Part shown: positions 1-10,958 of the stretch, piece by piece
Position numbering within the stretch: position 1 is the first letter of the stretch
Layout: the number at the start of each line of letters is the position of its first letter
Assembly (NCBI GenBank): GCA_964036315.1
Contig: OZ038480.1
Coordinates: 10,827,203-10,891,202 of the forward strand
Direction of reading: 5' to 3'
DNA: 64,000 nt
Source: Acanthosepion esculentum
Lineage: Eukaryota; Mollusca; Cephalopoda; Sepiida; Sepiidae
Notes under the pieces: generated by a model
Seen by the model: only the letters and a program-made list of their open reading frames with translations
Databases searched by the model: none
Told to the model about the DNA's origin: nothing
Position numbers and translations under genes: made by a program

Positions 1-110
1 TATATTTAGTTGAAGCCATAAAATTGTGTTCAAAATATTATTTAGGTTTTTGGCATTAAATAACCCATAGAGGTGTTAATATGCCTCTAAACAAAATCAA
101 CCTATCAAGA
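1..110. repeat. Fragment of dispersed repeat B
   Basis: Contains GGCATTAAATAACCCATAGA and an ATGCC...AAACAAAATCAACC tail. Both are shared with copies near 2710-3175, 26965-27425 and 59370-60003. Confidence 0.6.
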
Positions 111-200
111 GAGGCATTGGAATGCTCTCTTTTTCTCTTTCACATATACACACATGGCAACATTTGCTATATAAGTATTTCCATTTATTTGCATGGGGGG

Positions 201-326
<126 letters not shown>

Positions 327-539
327 GTGTGTGTATTGTAAAATGCATGGGTATTTTTACCAAGCTTAACTTAGTTTAAGCCCAAATATGAGAAATGGAA
401 GCTCAGAAGATTGTGTTGCACCAATTTTTCCAATTTCCTTAAAAACGTTTTGCATCAACTTGAACACTGACCACAAACACTGGAAAAAATTTGCAACTAC
501 AATAATCTGACTGATTAGTGTGTGTGTGGGGGGGGGTAA

Positions 540-725
540 TCATTTCACTCCCAAGCAAGGCAATGATGCCATAAAGTTGCAAGGAGTTACTCGGAGTGAA
601 AAAAAAAAAAATGTGAAGACTTTTGAAGAAGGAACCAGAAACCCAGTCCTAAACAGGAAACAAAGGATAAACCTCTACCATTTTTCAAAAGATTGGAAAG
701 TAGTGTGAACCGGACAATAGGCAAC
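540..725 (+). repeat. Dispersed repeat A, copy 1
   Basis: About 190 bp including AAGCAAGGCAATGATGCC, AGGAAACAAAGGATAAACCT and GTGTGAACCGGACAATAGGC. The same blocks in the same order occur at 33743-33930 and 33552-33690 (minus strand) and, in part, at 17706-17776 and 15958-16010. It looks like a short interspersed element. No clear tRNA head was found. Confidence 0.75.
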
Positions 726-843
726 GCTGTACATGATTTTTTTCCATATGTGTAGCTTTAATATTAGTATACATGCATTTACCTACATGCAACTTTATAT
801 GTCTGTTTATAAATAAGTTGATTTTTTCCCCCCCTCTACCCAG

Positions 844-963
844 GTGTCGGTTAATGCCTTGGATAAGTCTGGCAGCACACCTGCCCACTGGGCGGCTCAT
901 GCTGGACACATGCAGTGCCTTGAATCTCTGCTTGCTGTTAATAATATTGAAATCAATGTCCAG
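844..963 (+). CDS. OSTF1: OSTF1 exon encoding ankyrin repeat
   Basis: 120 bp, phase 0 at both ends. The acceptor follows a pyrimidine run ending CTACCCAG and the donor is CAG/GTAAGT. It encodes 40 residues from [10 protein letters not shown] to EINVQ. The ankyrin helix-turn signature [13 protein letters not shown] is clear, and the exon aligns without gaps with the VNGLDKAGST segment of human OSTF1. Confidence 0.93.
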
Positions 964-3873
964 GTAAGTTTTATTTTAATATTAATACTTCAGATGAATT
1001 AATGTTTCACTAAGGTTCCTCCAATGATCTATCAACACTATATAATGTTTAACAAGAGGCGTCTATTTTAAAGTTTATTTATCCAGCCTTTCTCTTCATG
1101 TTTAACATTGTGGAAAACAAGAATTGGATTTCATTTTAATTCACACTGATATTCAAGTTTGATTATTAAATATTTTATGATCTGTATATTTTATTGTTAT
1201 ACATTATTTATTTAGACACAAATATTTAAGTAAACGCTCTGTTTATAATTTACCAGAGGACGCATATTTTCTATGAAATTTCTCGGACATTCAGGCCGGT
1301 AAATGTTGTTAATACTGTTTATTATAAACAGAGCATTTACTTAAAGATTTGTGTCCATATAACATATTACATTAAAATAGCCCTATATAAGTAGGGTCCC
1401 AGTTAGAGCAAGAGACAGAGTAGCCATCCATTGAACCAGTTATGTAATCGCAGTCACTCGGGGCTGAAGCAGGAGGAAGACTTAAAGGGACATATGTGCC
1501 ACCTACCTGCTACCAGGTTTCTCATTTAATCACCAAAGTTAATTGAAATAAAAAATAATTGTTTAATAAACAAATTGTCAAGAACAGGATTCATGTCTTC
1601 ATTTCTTGATGTTGATTTCACCTTCTAGGGTTTTGGGAGTCTTTTTCAATCTTTGTACAAATGAAATACAGTGTGGGTATTGATTTGTCCGGTTCTGGGG
1701 TAAAAGACAGAGAGCAAGCAACTTCACCCTCAATTGTATATTTACAGTCTAGCAAGAAAGATCCTGTGTTTGGTTTTGTTTGTTTTGTTTTTTTTTTGTT
1801 TTTTTTTTTTTATTAAAATCTGTATTAATTAGAATTATGGGTTAAGTATTTGGGTTGCAAGAGCCAGAGGAAAATTTGAGAAAAAAGTTACAAATGAACA
1901 GTTTTAGTTTAAGGAGAAACATTTTTAAAATCAGAAAGTGATTTCTGGATCATAAATATAGATTATTAATAAAGAGACTTTTGAATAAATTATAAATATT
2001 TTTTATTTATTTTCAGAATCGGCTTGGGGACACTCCTTTACACTCAGCTGCATGGAAGGGTCATGTGGAGGCCGTGAAGATGTTAATTGAGAAAGGTCAG
2101 TGCTCTTCATTTCTTGTTATATTCAGTGATTTAGAAAAATATTGATACAGAATATTTTTCCTTAGGTATTCTTTGCATGGTTTTTGTGATTATCATTAAT
2201 GACAGAGATAATGTGATAGGGTTGTCTTTAAATTTAAATGTAATAAAAATTCATCCTTTTTTTTGTTTTTGTTAATACTAAGATCAAAATATGATGTCTG
2301 TTTTTATTTTATTGGGGTGCATCGAAAGTATTTTCATGTTTTTAAGCTCCCTGTATGTTTACACCATCCTGGGTATGACGACAAACTACATCCTGTCCTG
2401 GGTATGACGACAAGCTACATCCAACAGCAAGGCCTCTGATCAGGAGGTTTTGAGGAGCGTGGAACCACCTCTTAATTGCTGGTGTTCCCTGGTCCATCCT
2501 GACTCAGGGTGGTAGTACCTGTTAGGGTCCCAGCTCTGGGCAAATAGTTAACCCCCAAACTGGGGTCATAACACTATGAAAGTGTAAAAATAGATTTTAT
2601 TACCAGAAATACTCTTTTTTTTTTTTTTTTAATTATTGCCAGTAATACATTTTTGAAGAAAAAAAATATTACCAAAAATAGATTTATGAAGGAAAAAAAT
2701 ATTACCAGCAACAAAAATTTTGTAGCCATTAAATAACCCATTGAGGTTGATATGCCGTAAAACAAACCAAACTATCGCTATGAATCTATTTAAAAATTTT
2801 GTTGGCATTAAATGACCCACTGAGGTTGATATGCCAACCAGAAATAGATTTTTGGAAAAAAATATTACCAACAATGAAAATTTTGTCAGTATTAAATAAC
2901 CCATTGAGGTTGATATGCCGTAAAACAAACCAAATCAAACCAATCTAAACCAAAGAATACATATTCTATTCATACGAATCTATCCTAAAAATGTTGTCGG
3001 CATTAAATAACCCATTGAGGTTGACAAGTCATAAAACAAAATAAACCAAACCAATCTAAACCAAAGAATACATATTCTATTCATACGAATCTATCCTAAA
3101 AATGTTGTCGGCATTAAATAACCTATTGAGGTTGACAAGTCATAAAACAAAATAAACCAAACCAAACTAAACCTGTATGTTTACAATATTTTTATGCTCT
3201 TCATATTGTCTCTTTTAATGCCCTCAACTTTTGTGAATGTTTGAGTTCTCCAAGACAGGTTCCCTACCTTGAATTTTAAAGTATCTTAATTAATAATGGT
3301 AATTCAATTCTGGGCTTTATTTCAAAGGACTAGTCATCACCCTTAACTTACCCTGCTAGTGGAAGCCTAGAATATGCCAATTAGATCCCCCTGCAGAGAA
3401 GTAAGACTCCTTGAAAAGTGATATGTCATAAAATCTACCTATCCACCCTGAAAATTTTTAAACCAGTTTTGGGGCAGTGCAGCCAGATGTGATTTCATTT
3501 GCTTCCACTGAATTCTATGAACAACTGCAAGACTCAATTTAAAATATTGGTTCAGAATTGACAGAGTCTCAAAATCTTACACCTGGCAAAATATAGCATC
3601 TGAAACAAAAACTTGAATTCAAAAGTAATGAGATGATGACTATTGTGTTTTGCCTTTGCTTTGTTTAGTAAGAGTTGCTTCCAAGTTTCAACCAAAGACT
3701 TCAAGAGAAAACAAGATTTTGGTATCAAAAGATGCATCATCATCATCATCAATGATGTCATTATAAAGAGTCTTTAGATGAGGAGTTGAAGCTGTGGTGT
3801 AATGGTTTGTAAAAAAAAAAAAAATAAATAAAATAAGTGATAATTCTCTAAGTGATAAATTCAGACAACCAAA

Positions 3874-3908
<35 letters not shown>

Positions 3909-6533
3909 GAAATGGACAATGTCTGACAATTATTTTAAGACATTTTTATGTTTATACATTCTCTTTATAGATACAAATATGACAGTTCCGTATAGGATAC
4001 AGGTTCGATTCCTGTCAGAGGACGAATGTTTTCTATGAAAATTTCTGACATTCAAGCCGGTAAATGTTGTTTAATACTGTTTATTATAAACAGAGCATTT
4101 ACTTAAATATTTGTATCTATAAAAAGAATGTATAAACATAAAAATGTCTTTTTTTTCATATATATATATATATATATATATATTGGTCATTGAAAAGACA
4201 AGTCTTTGTGGGCAAACAAAACCTTTTTTTTATTTGCATTGATTGCTTAATAGAAGAGAATGAGCCCTTTTCTAATCACAACACATTCAATATCAACATT
4301 TTTCTGTGTGTGTGTGAGAGACACAAGAATAGAATAATGTGGTTTCCCGAGATACCAAATATCATCGATGGAAATCAAATATTAATCACAACAGTGTGAA
4401 GAGGACAAAATGAAGAAAAGGTGTACATTTCAAAAAGGGGATGTTATGAAATTAACACAAAGTATTGAAAGCATTAAAATCTATCCTTTTGTACTTTCTT
4501 ATCACTATTTAATTCTTGTGATAAATTTTGCCGTTACTGAAGACAGCATTTCTGCTCTGGCTTGAAACCAGTATTATTCTTCTCATTTTAGTTAATTATT
4601 TTCACCTTATTAGTATAGGTAATTGGAATATTGTAACAAGGATTCAAACATTAATACTTTTGTAGTAACTGTATTTATTTTTTTTCCCTTTCGTTCCAGG
4701 GGCCTTGACTGACATCAGAAATAAAGATAAAAAGATACCCAGTGATTTGACAACCAACTCAGAAATCTTACTTCTTTTACAAAATTCAGGTAAGAAGAAT
4801 TTTGAAATTTCATCCCAATTGTCAACAAAAAAGTATTTTTATTCAGGGATATTTTGTAACCTGTTATTTTTTTTTTTAATTATTATTTTGTTGTAAATAT
4901 ACAAAGCTTTTTGTTACTATTTTGTCCTTGTAAATATACAAAGCTTTTTGTTACTATTTTGTCCTTGTAAATATACAAAGCTTTTTGTTACTATTTTGTC
5001 CTTGTAAATATACAAAGCTTTTTGTTACTATTTTGTCCTTGTAAATATACAAAGCTTTTTGTTACTATTTTGTCCTTGTAAATATACAAAGCTTTTTGTT
5101 ACTATTTTGTCCTTGTAAATATACAAAGCTTTTTGTTACTATTTTGTCCTTGTAAATATACAAAGCTTTTTGTTACTATTTTGTCCTTGTAAATATACAA
5201 AGCTTTTTGTTACTATTTTGTATACTTCCACTTGTAATCACTAGAATTTTTTGCAACATGCTGACACATGCTAAAATCCTCACATTTAATATTGTTGAAG
5301 TTATCACTAGCGTTTCATTCAATTTCATAAACTAATCAACAAAATTTGAATAAGAAGCTGATTTGTTTGGAAAAATACTTTGACAAAAAACCTACTTTGT
5401 GGGTTAATATTTTCTTTCATTTTATAGGACTTCATGGTAAACAATATTTTAAAAGAAATCTTTTTTTTTTCCTTTTTAACACTGAAGAATAAATTCTTAG
5501 GATTTCTTACTCTTGAGTATACAACATACAACTAGCAATACATAAATATTTCTTTCCGGAGCCAAATTCCAACTTTTTGTAGCATTTGACCGTGTGATTT
5601 TTTTTAGTTCTCACAAATGCTGGACGAACTGGAAACTGATTCTTGTATATAAAATCTTAAAGATATGCAAAAAAACAATATTGCATTTTTATTAAATAAG
5701 TATTATTTTAATCATTTAAGTTGTTTTTAAAATAGTGGGAGTAATTTTCCAAATTTTAATCTAGTAGTGTGCTTAAATTCATAAAGTCTTGGTACCATAG
5801 AGAAAAATTCATCAGATCAATTAGCATGAAAGTATTTATAGAAAAAGCACAGGGAAACTACATTATGAGTGAAGCCGAGATGCCAGGTCAGGGTCAATGA
5901 CATTGTAGATTCTTCTTTGGATTTTACATATATACAATTGTATGCCAAAATAAACATTCTAAGTTATCAACATTTAGAGTTCTTTGACCTGGTCTTAAAT
6001 TGCACTGATCGTATTTATTATAATAAAAAAAAAAAGCTTTAACAAGTCTGTTTCTAATTCAGTAAATCACCTTTGAATAAATTTCAGATCAAATTTTAAT
6101 GGTAGATCCACAGCTAATGGCAACAAATTCCAAATATGCCAGACTATGGAAACTACCAGACTAGATTTGCCAAGTTAAAGGAATATAATACTTTACCTGC
6201 CCAAACATTATTTCATTGTTATCTCCATAGTGAATCTTGACAGTACTTGTCATACGAATGTTAAACATTCATTGTGTTTGTTTTTTTTTTCAGTCTAAAA
6301 TATTTTCAGCTTTTTCTTTTCCTCATTTCCAAAAACGACAGATTTTACTTTTTAGAGAATTGCTAATTTCAATCTGGGACAAAAGTAACCATATAACATT
6401 ATCATTAAATAACATGAAAATGTCAGTTTTTGTGGGTTTTTTTTGCTCTTATTGTTTGTTTGTTTTTTCTTCAGATAATTGCCAAGATGCTGATGATTAC
6501 TTGAATGATACAGAAGAATCCGATTCCGACTAG
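844..6533 (+). CDS. OSTF1: Osteoclast-stimulating factor 1, C-terminal part (4 exons)
   Basis: Joined exons 844-963, 2017-2095, 4700-4789 and 6475-6533 encode 115 residues and a stop, with every junction in phase and flanked by AG/GT. The first exon reads [19 protein letters not shown] and the second [19 protein letters not shown], both ankyrin repeats that align with vertebrate OSTF1. The end [15 protein letters not shown] matches the family's acidic tail. The length from this point agrees with the corresponding part of the roughly 214-residue vertebrate protein, so only the SH3 domain and first ankyrin segment lie before the window. OSTF1 is a small intracellular SH3-ankyrin adaptor linked to Src-family and cytoskeletal signalling. 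The gene converges on TP53BP1 across a 12-kb gene-free stretch. I see no frameshift or stop. Confidence 0.93.
964..2016. other. OSTF1 intron, first complete one in the window
   Basis: AT-rich intron holding a palindromic MITE (1215-1355). I see no other gene or RNA. Confidence 0.8.
1215..1355. mobile_element. Palindromic MITE, copy 1
   Basis: The left end GACACAAATATTTAAGTAAA with CGCTCTGTTTATAAT is the inverted complement of the right end ATTATAAACAGAGC...GATTTGTGTC, giving arms of about 35 bp. The interior (AGAGGACGCATATTTTCTAT, GGCCGGTAAATGTTG) is shared with 3939-4149. There is no coding capacity. Confidence 0.85.
2017..2095 (+). CDS. OSTF1: OSTF1 exon encoding next ankyrin repeat
   Basis: 79 bp, entering in phase 0 and leaving in phase 1. 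The acceptor is TTTTCAG and the donor GTCAGT. It encodes [19 protein letters not shown] followed by VKMLIEKG, a canonical ankyrin repeat (GDTPLH, then AAWKGH). The human counterpart is NKLGDTALHAAAWKGYADI. Confidence 0.93.
2340..3175 (-). repeat. Dispersed repeat B with internal tandem units
   Basis: The block 2390-2580 (CCTCTGATCAGGAGGTTTTG, CACCTCTTAATTGCTGGTGT, TAGGGTCCCAGCTCTGGGCA) recurs in inverse orientation at 27245-27425. Next come poly-A separated units of about 30 bp (AATATTACCAGCAACAAAAA). Then come roughly 115-bp units with CATTAAATAACCCATTGAGG, of which two (about 2940-3165) are near-identical direct repeats. Family unknown. Confidence 0.75.
3939..4149. mobile_element. MITE copy 2 with 43-bp TIRs and tRNA T-arm-like insert
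   Basis: The first 43 bases (starting AGACATTTTTATGTTTATAC) and the last 43 are inverted complements with one mismatch. Between the left TIR and the shared interior lies ACAGGTTCGATTCCTGT, which folds as a perfect 5-bp T-arm with a 7-nt loop and matches a Pol III B box. The interior and right end match copy 1 at 1215-1355, which lacks the T-arm segment. Confidence 0.85.
4700..4789 (+). CDS. OSTF1: OSTF1 exon, end of ankyrin domain
   Basis: 90 bp, starting with the last two bases of a split Gly codon and ending one base into an Asp codon. The acceptor is CGTTCCAG and the donor GTAAGA. It encodes [20 protein letters not shown] then EILLLLQNS, matching the human ARTDLRNIEKKLAFDMATN segment. A 37-bp minisatellite follows about 100 bp downstream in the next intron. 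Confidence 0.92.
4790..6474. other. Last OSTF1 intron
   Basis: Contains the 37-bp minisatellite 4891-5220. Otherwise AT-rich with poly-A/T runs; no gene seen. Confidence 0.8.
4891..5220. repeat. 37-bp minisatellite, 9 copies
   Basis: The unit begins TTGTAAATATACAAAGC and ends TTACTATTTTGTCC. Copies start at 4891, 4928, 4965, 5002, 5039, 5076, 5113, 5150 and 5187 and appear identical by eye, implying recent expansion or strong homogenisation. Confidence 0.95.
6475..6533 (+). CDS. OSTF1: OSTF1 terminal exon with acidic tail
   Basis: The acceptor is TTTTCTTCAG. The exon completes the split Asp codon and encodes [18 protein letters not shown] followed by TAG at 6531-6533. The acidic end matches the family motif (human ...AEDYLDDEDSD). 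Candidate AATAAA signals occur downstream, for example near 7890 and 8088, but none can be assigned. Confidence 0.93.
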
Positions 6534-7292
6534 AAAGAGACTCTGAGCGCCATTCAGAAATTAATGCCTATGGTTGGGTGTGTGCATGCAAAAATAAGAC
6601 AAATCTGTCTTGGCACAAATTTGATATAATTTATGTAGCAGATCAAAGGGCGATAACTCGTAACAAAAAATATTTGTTAAAAATATTATATTTTCTCCGG
6701 TTTGCCTGAAAAAGTAGAGAAGCGCCTTGTTTATATTTATTCTACTTTATATAAAAATTAAAAAGAAAAAAAGCTTTATTTGTTTTAAGCTTAGATATAT
6801 TTTCTGTATAGTTAATAAGTCCACTGTTACTCATCCAACTGTCGTCTTTTTTTTTTTTTGTTCTCAAATTCATAATTTTTTTTTTTTTTTTTTTTTTGCC
6901 CCCTCTAAAGATTTTTAAAATTTAACATTTCACAGTTTGAAACTCCATATTTTATAATTGTATATCTATTCATTCTCACAGTGGATTTCAGTTGAATGGC
7001 ACATCAGTTATATGGAATAGTAAGTGTGCAAAAAGAGAATCAAATGTATTGCAATACTTTGTCCTTTTTATACAAACCCATTTTCCACTGTAATATAAAA
7101 GCATACACGCACAAGAGAAAATGTGACTTTACTGTTGCATCTCCAAATAATTGTTTATAGTGTTGACAAAATGAAATTTGTAATTGTAGTGAATTTCTCA
7201 CGTTTTTATATTTCTACAAAATTTGGGCACATTTTATATTGTTTTAAAGTTCTGTCTCCATTGCCTCATGTAATCGTAGGAAATATATGAAT

Positions 7293-8058
7293 GATGCATT
7301 CGGTGGAGGAGGGGTGTATTCAACAACAAAAAATAATCAAGGATTTTTTTTTTTTTTTTTTTACTGCAAATTATTCATTATATCATATCCAAATATTTTA
7401 CAAAAAATTAGAGCTGATTACACAATATTTCAAACTCAATTTAAATTTAGAGTTTGTAACCATGCAATGAGATGAGGTACCATAAATTGTAGATTTATCT
7501 GCGGAATATCATTACATTATTGTTACATAATTATAGTGAAATAATTAAGGTTTTTGTCAAAAGCATTTTATTATTGGTCATATATTAATTTAAAATATTC
7601 CTTTTTACATGCTTTATTTTTGAAATGGAATAAGATTATTCTAAATTTCGCTATTGCCCATCAAACTGACTGGAAGAAAGCAATCTAAAAACAACAATGA
7701 AAAATAGCTCCAGTTTGTTCAACTTAGGAAACTTAGCATTGCAGCCAAAGTATTCTAAAATACTGCTAAGGAGAAAATAAAAAATACCTAACAACAAATT
7801 GAATATAGCATCAAAATTTATATTATTTTTATTTGTTATGTAACTAAATACATACTTGTCAACAATGTTCTCATAAAACTTGTAATAAATTCTTAATAAA
7901 TATTATTATTTTACTTAATTGCAAGGTAGTCCTGCTTTTACAATTCTTTACAGCTAACCATGAAAAGAAATGTTGATCAAAACTGCCTAAAACCCTTGGG
8001 CATATATTGCCATAAAATTATCAAATGTTGAATACACCCCTCCTCTGTGGAATGCATC
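7293..8058. mobile_element. Non-autonomous DNA transposon with 33-bp TIRs
   Basis: GATGCATTCGGTGGAGGAGG plus GGTGTATTCAACA at 7293-7327 is inverted at 8026-8058 with four adjacent mismatches. The interior is AT-rich and non-coding. No clear target duplication was found. Confidence 0.65.
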
Positions 8059-9912
8059 AAATATTTATATTTTTCAGAGGTAAAGAAATAAAACCCTTTC
8101 TGCTTCTGGTAACTAGAGTTATACATAACAATTCTGCTAATGGTTGCTGACTTTATTTTCTGTTTAGGGAGACCAGGGTCCTTTCCCTTTCCTTGCTTTC
8201 AGCAAACAACTGATCCTAAGTGTAGTAAAAAAAACAAATTACTTTCCATTAATTTTGAAAATCTGAAACTGCAGCACATACTGAACTATATATATATATA
8301 TATATATAGCATACTTGCAAAATCTAATTAAGAAAATAGAACAACTATGCTATAAAAAAAAAAGTTATATGATGAATAGATCTGTTCTTACCATAAATAT
8401 TAGTAAAAGAATTTTTAAAAAAAGTCTGCTGAGGTTGGGGGTCATTAAAACTAGAAATTTTAATCTTTTCAGTTTCTCCTTGACTTATTCCAAATTTCCA
8501 ATGTCACTTTCTCTTATACTCTGGAATTATTGTTAATTAATACTTATGAATTGTTCATCTTGGAGGTTAACAGTACATCATAAGCAACATGACAAAATAC
8601 TCAGTATTTTCTATTGAGTAAATGAAAAATGATTTTCCTTGAAAATTTGTAATTTCTTATAAAGCTTTTTTTTTTTTTTTTTTTCAAAGACAATATTTTC
8701 CTACTCTTGTTTGAAAATGAAAAAAAAAAAAAAAAAGACATTTACTTTTTGAATATTTTTTTTTTTCTAAATAACAGTGCCTTTTATTTAACTTAAATCT
8801 CAACGTACCATCATTACCAATTGCTGTGAAAGGTCTCTCTCTCTCTCTCTTCAATGTTATTGCTGTTTTCTAATGGCCCAATAACTCTTCAACAGCAAAT
8901 AAAATTTAAAATATTGAAAAAGCTTCCAATGAGATTTGAATTCACATTTTGCCTCTAAAAAGTTCCAATGACTAAATTGAGCACAAATCCTTTTGCTTTG
9001 ACTTCCTTCTTTGGTATCAAGTTAAAAGAAAAAAATAATGGTGGTCTAGTATTTAAGTCAGTTTTACATAACATGAGTGAAAAGACTTTTATTCCATTTA
9101 TTATTGTTGACTTTTATCAATGATCATGATGCAAACAAACCTTAAATCAAAAACACTTAATAAAATAACAATTTTATTTGGGTCTTAAAAAAAAGGCAAC
9201 AATAAGATGGAATGGAACTGGTAATAAAATGATCAAAATGCTTCCTAAAAATGTTTTTCTGGTCAGTGACAATCAGCCTAAATTTTTTTTCCTGTGTCTA
9301 ATACCCATAATTAAAGATGATTGCCAAAACTTAAAAGAAATTTTAAGTTAAAACATATTTTAAAATTTTGTATTTAATCATCAAAACTGTTTTTGCTATT
9401 GACAAAAATATTTTGTTAATGCAGAAAATAATTAAAATTAATTGACAGTAATAGAAGAAAAGCAAACATTATGTGTGAATGATTAGAATGAAGGGTTTTG
9501 CGACATTGTGGATTATTGAAACAACTACTTAGAACATAAAGCTTCAACAACAGCTGATACAAGAGAATTGTTCAGGATTCAATATTAGTGTGTAAATTTA
9601 TAAAATGAATCCAAAGAATTTAATTAATTTGAGATTTATATATACACAGGCACACAATCTTTTAACTACCATATTTATTGTATAACACTTTCAAGGTAAG
9701 GTTTGCCCCTTACTAGATTACCCCTAAAAATTTGTTTGACATAATCATCCCCCTGCTGAAATACAAATGATTCTAATTTATTTTTGATTTGTAGTCCTAA
9801 TTTAATATTAAAATGTAAAGAAATTGACTTTAATGTAGCAGCAGTTGAATATGTTTAGTTTTCTTTCTTTGTTGCTCCTCCCTATTTTTAACAAATTATA
9901 GAGAGGGAGGGG

Positions 9913-9913
<1 letters not shown>

Positions 9914-9989
<76 letters not shown>
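9914..9989. repeat. (CT)n microsatellite
   Basis: An uninterrupted CT dinucleotide run preceded by a short G/A-rich stretch. Confidence 0.95.
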
Positions 9990-9993
<4 letters not shown>

Positions 9994-10679
9994 AAGTTTT
10001 AATATTGTAGCTTTGGTTATAAACAGCTTATATCTGCATAATAATTAGCTTGGCTTTTAACCATACAATAATGCTTAGAATCTTTTAGGCATTTATTAAA
10101 CTTAGGACAAGTGTAAAGCCCCAATGAGGATCAAACTCATTCCACATAGTTAGCCTGAGGGATTTGATAGCTAACATTCCATAGCAAAGTATCTAAATAT
10201 TTAATTACTAAGCTTATCACAGTTGTGAGGATTGACTCACTACTGTATGAATATTGGTTGACCAATTACAATGTACAAAAAAAAAAAAATGTTTCATGTC
10301 ACTTTAGAAAGGATATTTTGGAAAAAAAAAAAAGTTCAATCTTAGATGTTTCTTTTTTTTCTTTTTTTTTTCTTTCTTCTCCAGGGTTTAGTAATGGTGG
10401 TGTAGTATTTAAGTCAGTTTTACATAACAAAACAATCCGTATTCCCCCATAGCTGAACACTTTAATCAATCAGGACACTCATTAGACAACTGTAAATGTA
10501 TATTGATAGACTCATGTTTTAGTTCAACATACACACTAAGAAAAAAAGAGAAATACTGGATTTTAAAATTAGACACATATAAACTAGGGTTAAACAAAGA
10601 CTGGGGTATTTTAAATCTGTATAAATATTTCAATAGTTAAAAAATGTATTTAGATATAGTTAAAAAACCTTTTTAAACA

Positions 10680-10900
10680 ACATCTAAAATACTATCGTTA
10701 GATTTACGGTAAAAAATTCAAACATAGTTGTATTCCATATCACGTGACATCCGCGTCTAACGACGGACGCTGTAAAGTGTAAACAAACTCCCAAATACAG
10801 TAATTCAATTAATTTCTGAGGAAGGGCCGAGGTGGTCTGAAATATTAAATATATACAAAAACATACAAATAAATACTTCCGCAAAAAAACACCCAAATTT
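10680..10900. mobile_element. Possible Penelope-like terminal fragment
   Basis: GC-richer than its surroundings (CACGTGACATCCGCGTCTAA, GACGGACGCTGTAAAG). It includes TTTCTGAGGAAGGGCCGAGG then GGTCTGAAATATT, which resembles the hammerhead-type core of Penelope-like terminal repeats (10816-10842). No coding remnant is present. Confidence 0.35.
10816..10842 (+). ncRNA. Hammerhead-like core (candidate)
   Basis: CTGAGGA fits CUGANGA. Then GGGCC and GGTCT can pair as stem II with two G-U pairs, followed by GAAA. Stems I and III are not convincing, so this may be a decayed or partial motif. Confidence 0.3.
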
Positions 10901-10918
10901 TTTTTTCAGTTATTTTAT

Positions 10919-10958
<40 letters not shown>

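Larger units (their letters stand above)
2096..4699. other. OSTF1 intron with repeat B and MITE copy 2
   Basis: Holds repeat B (2340-3175), a CAT-trinucleotide run near 3735-3752, TA runs at 3879-3905 and 4160-4183, and the MITE 3939-4149. The rest is AT-rich with no recognisable gene. Confidence 0.8.

Noticed and set aside
3990..4020. tRNA gene
   Set aside because: Only a T-arm is present (ACAGGTTCGATTCCTGT); no acceptor, D or anticodon arms fit around it.
10090..10160. Minus-strand tRNA or tRNA SINE (GAGTTTGATCCTCATTGGGG)
   Set aside because: One B-box-like string without a convincing A box or shared SINE body.
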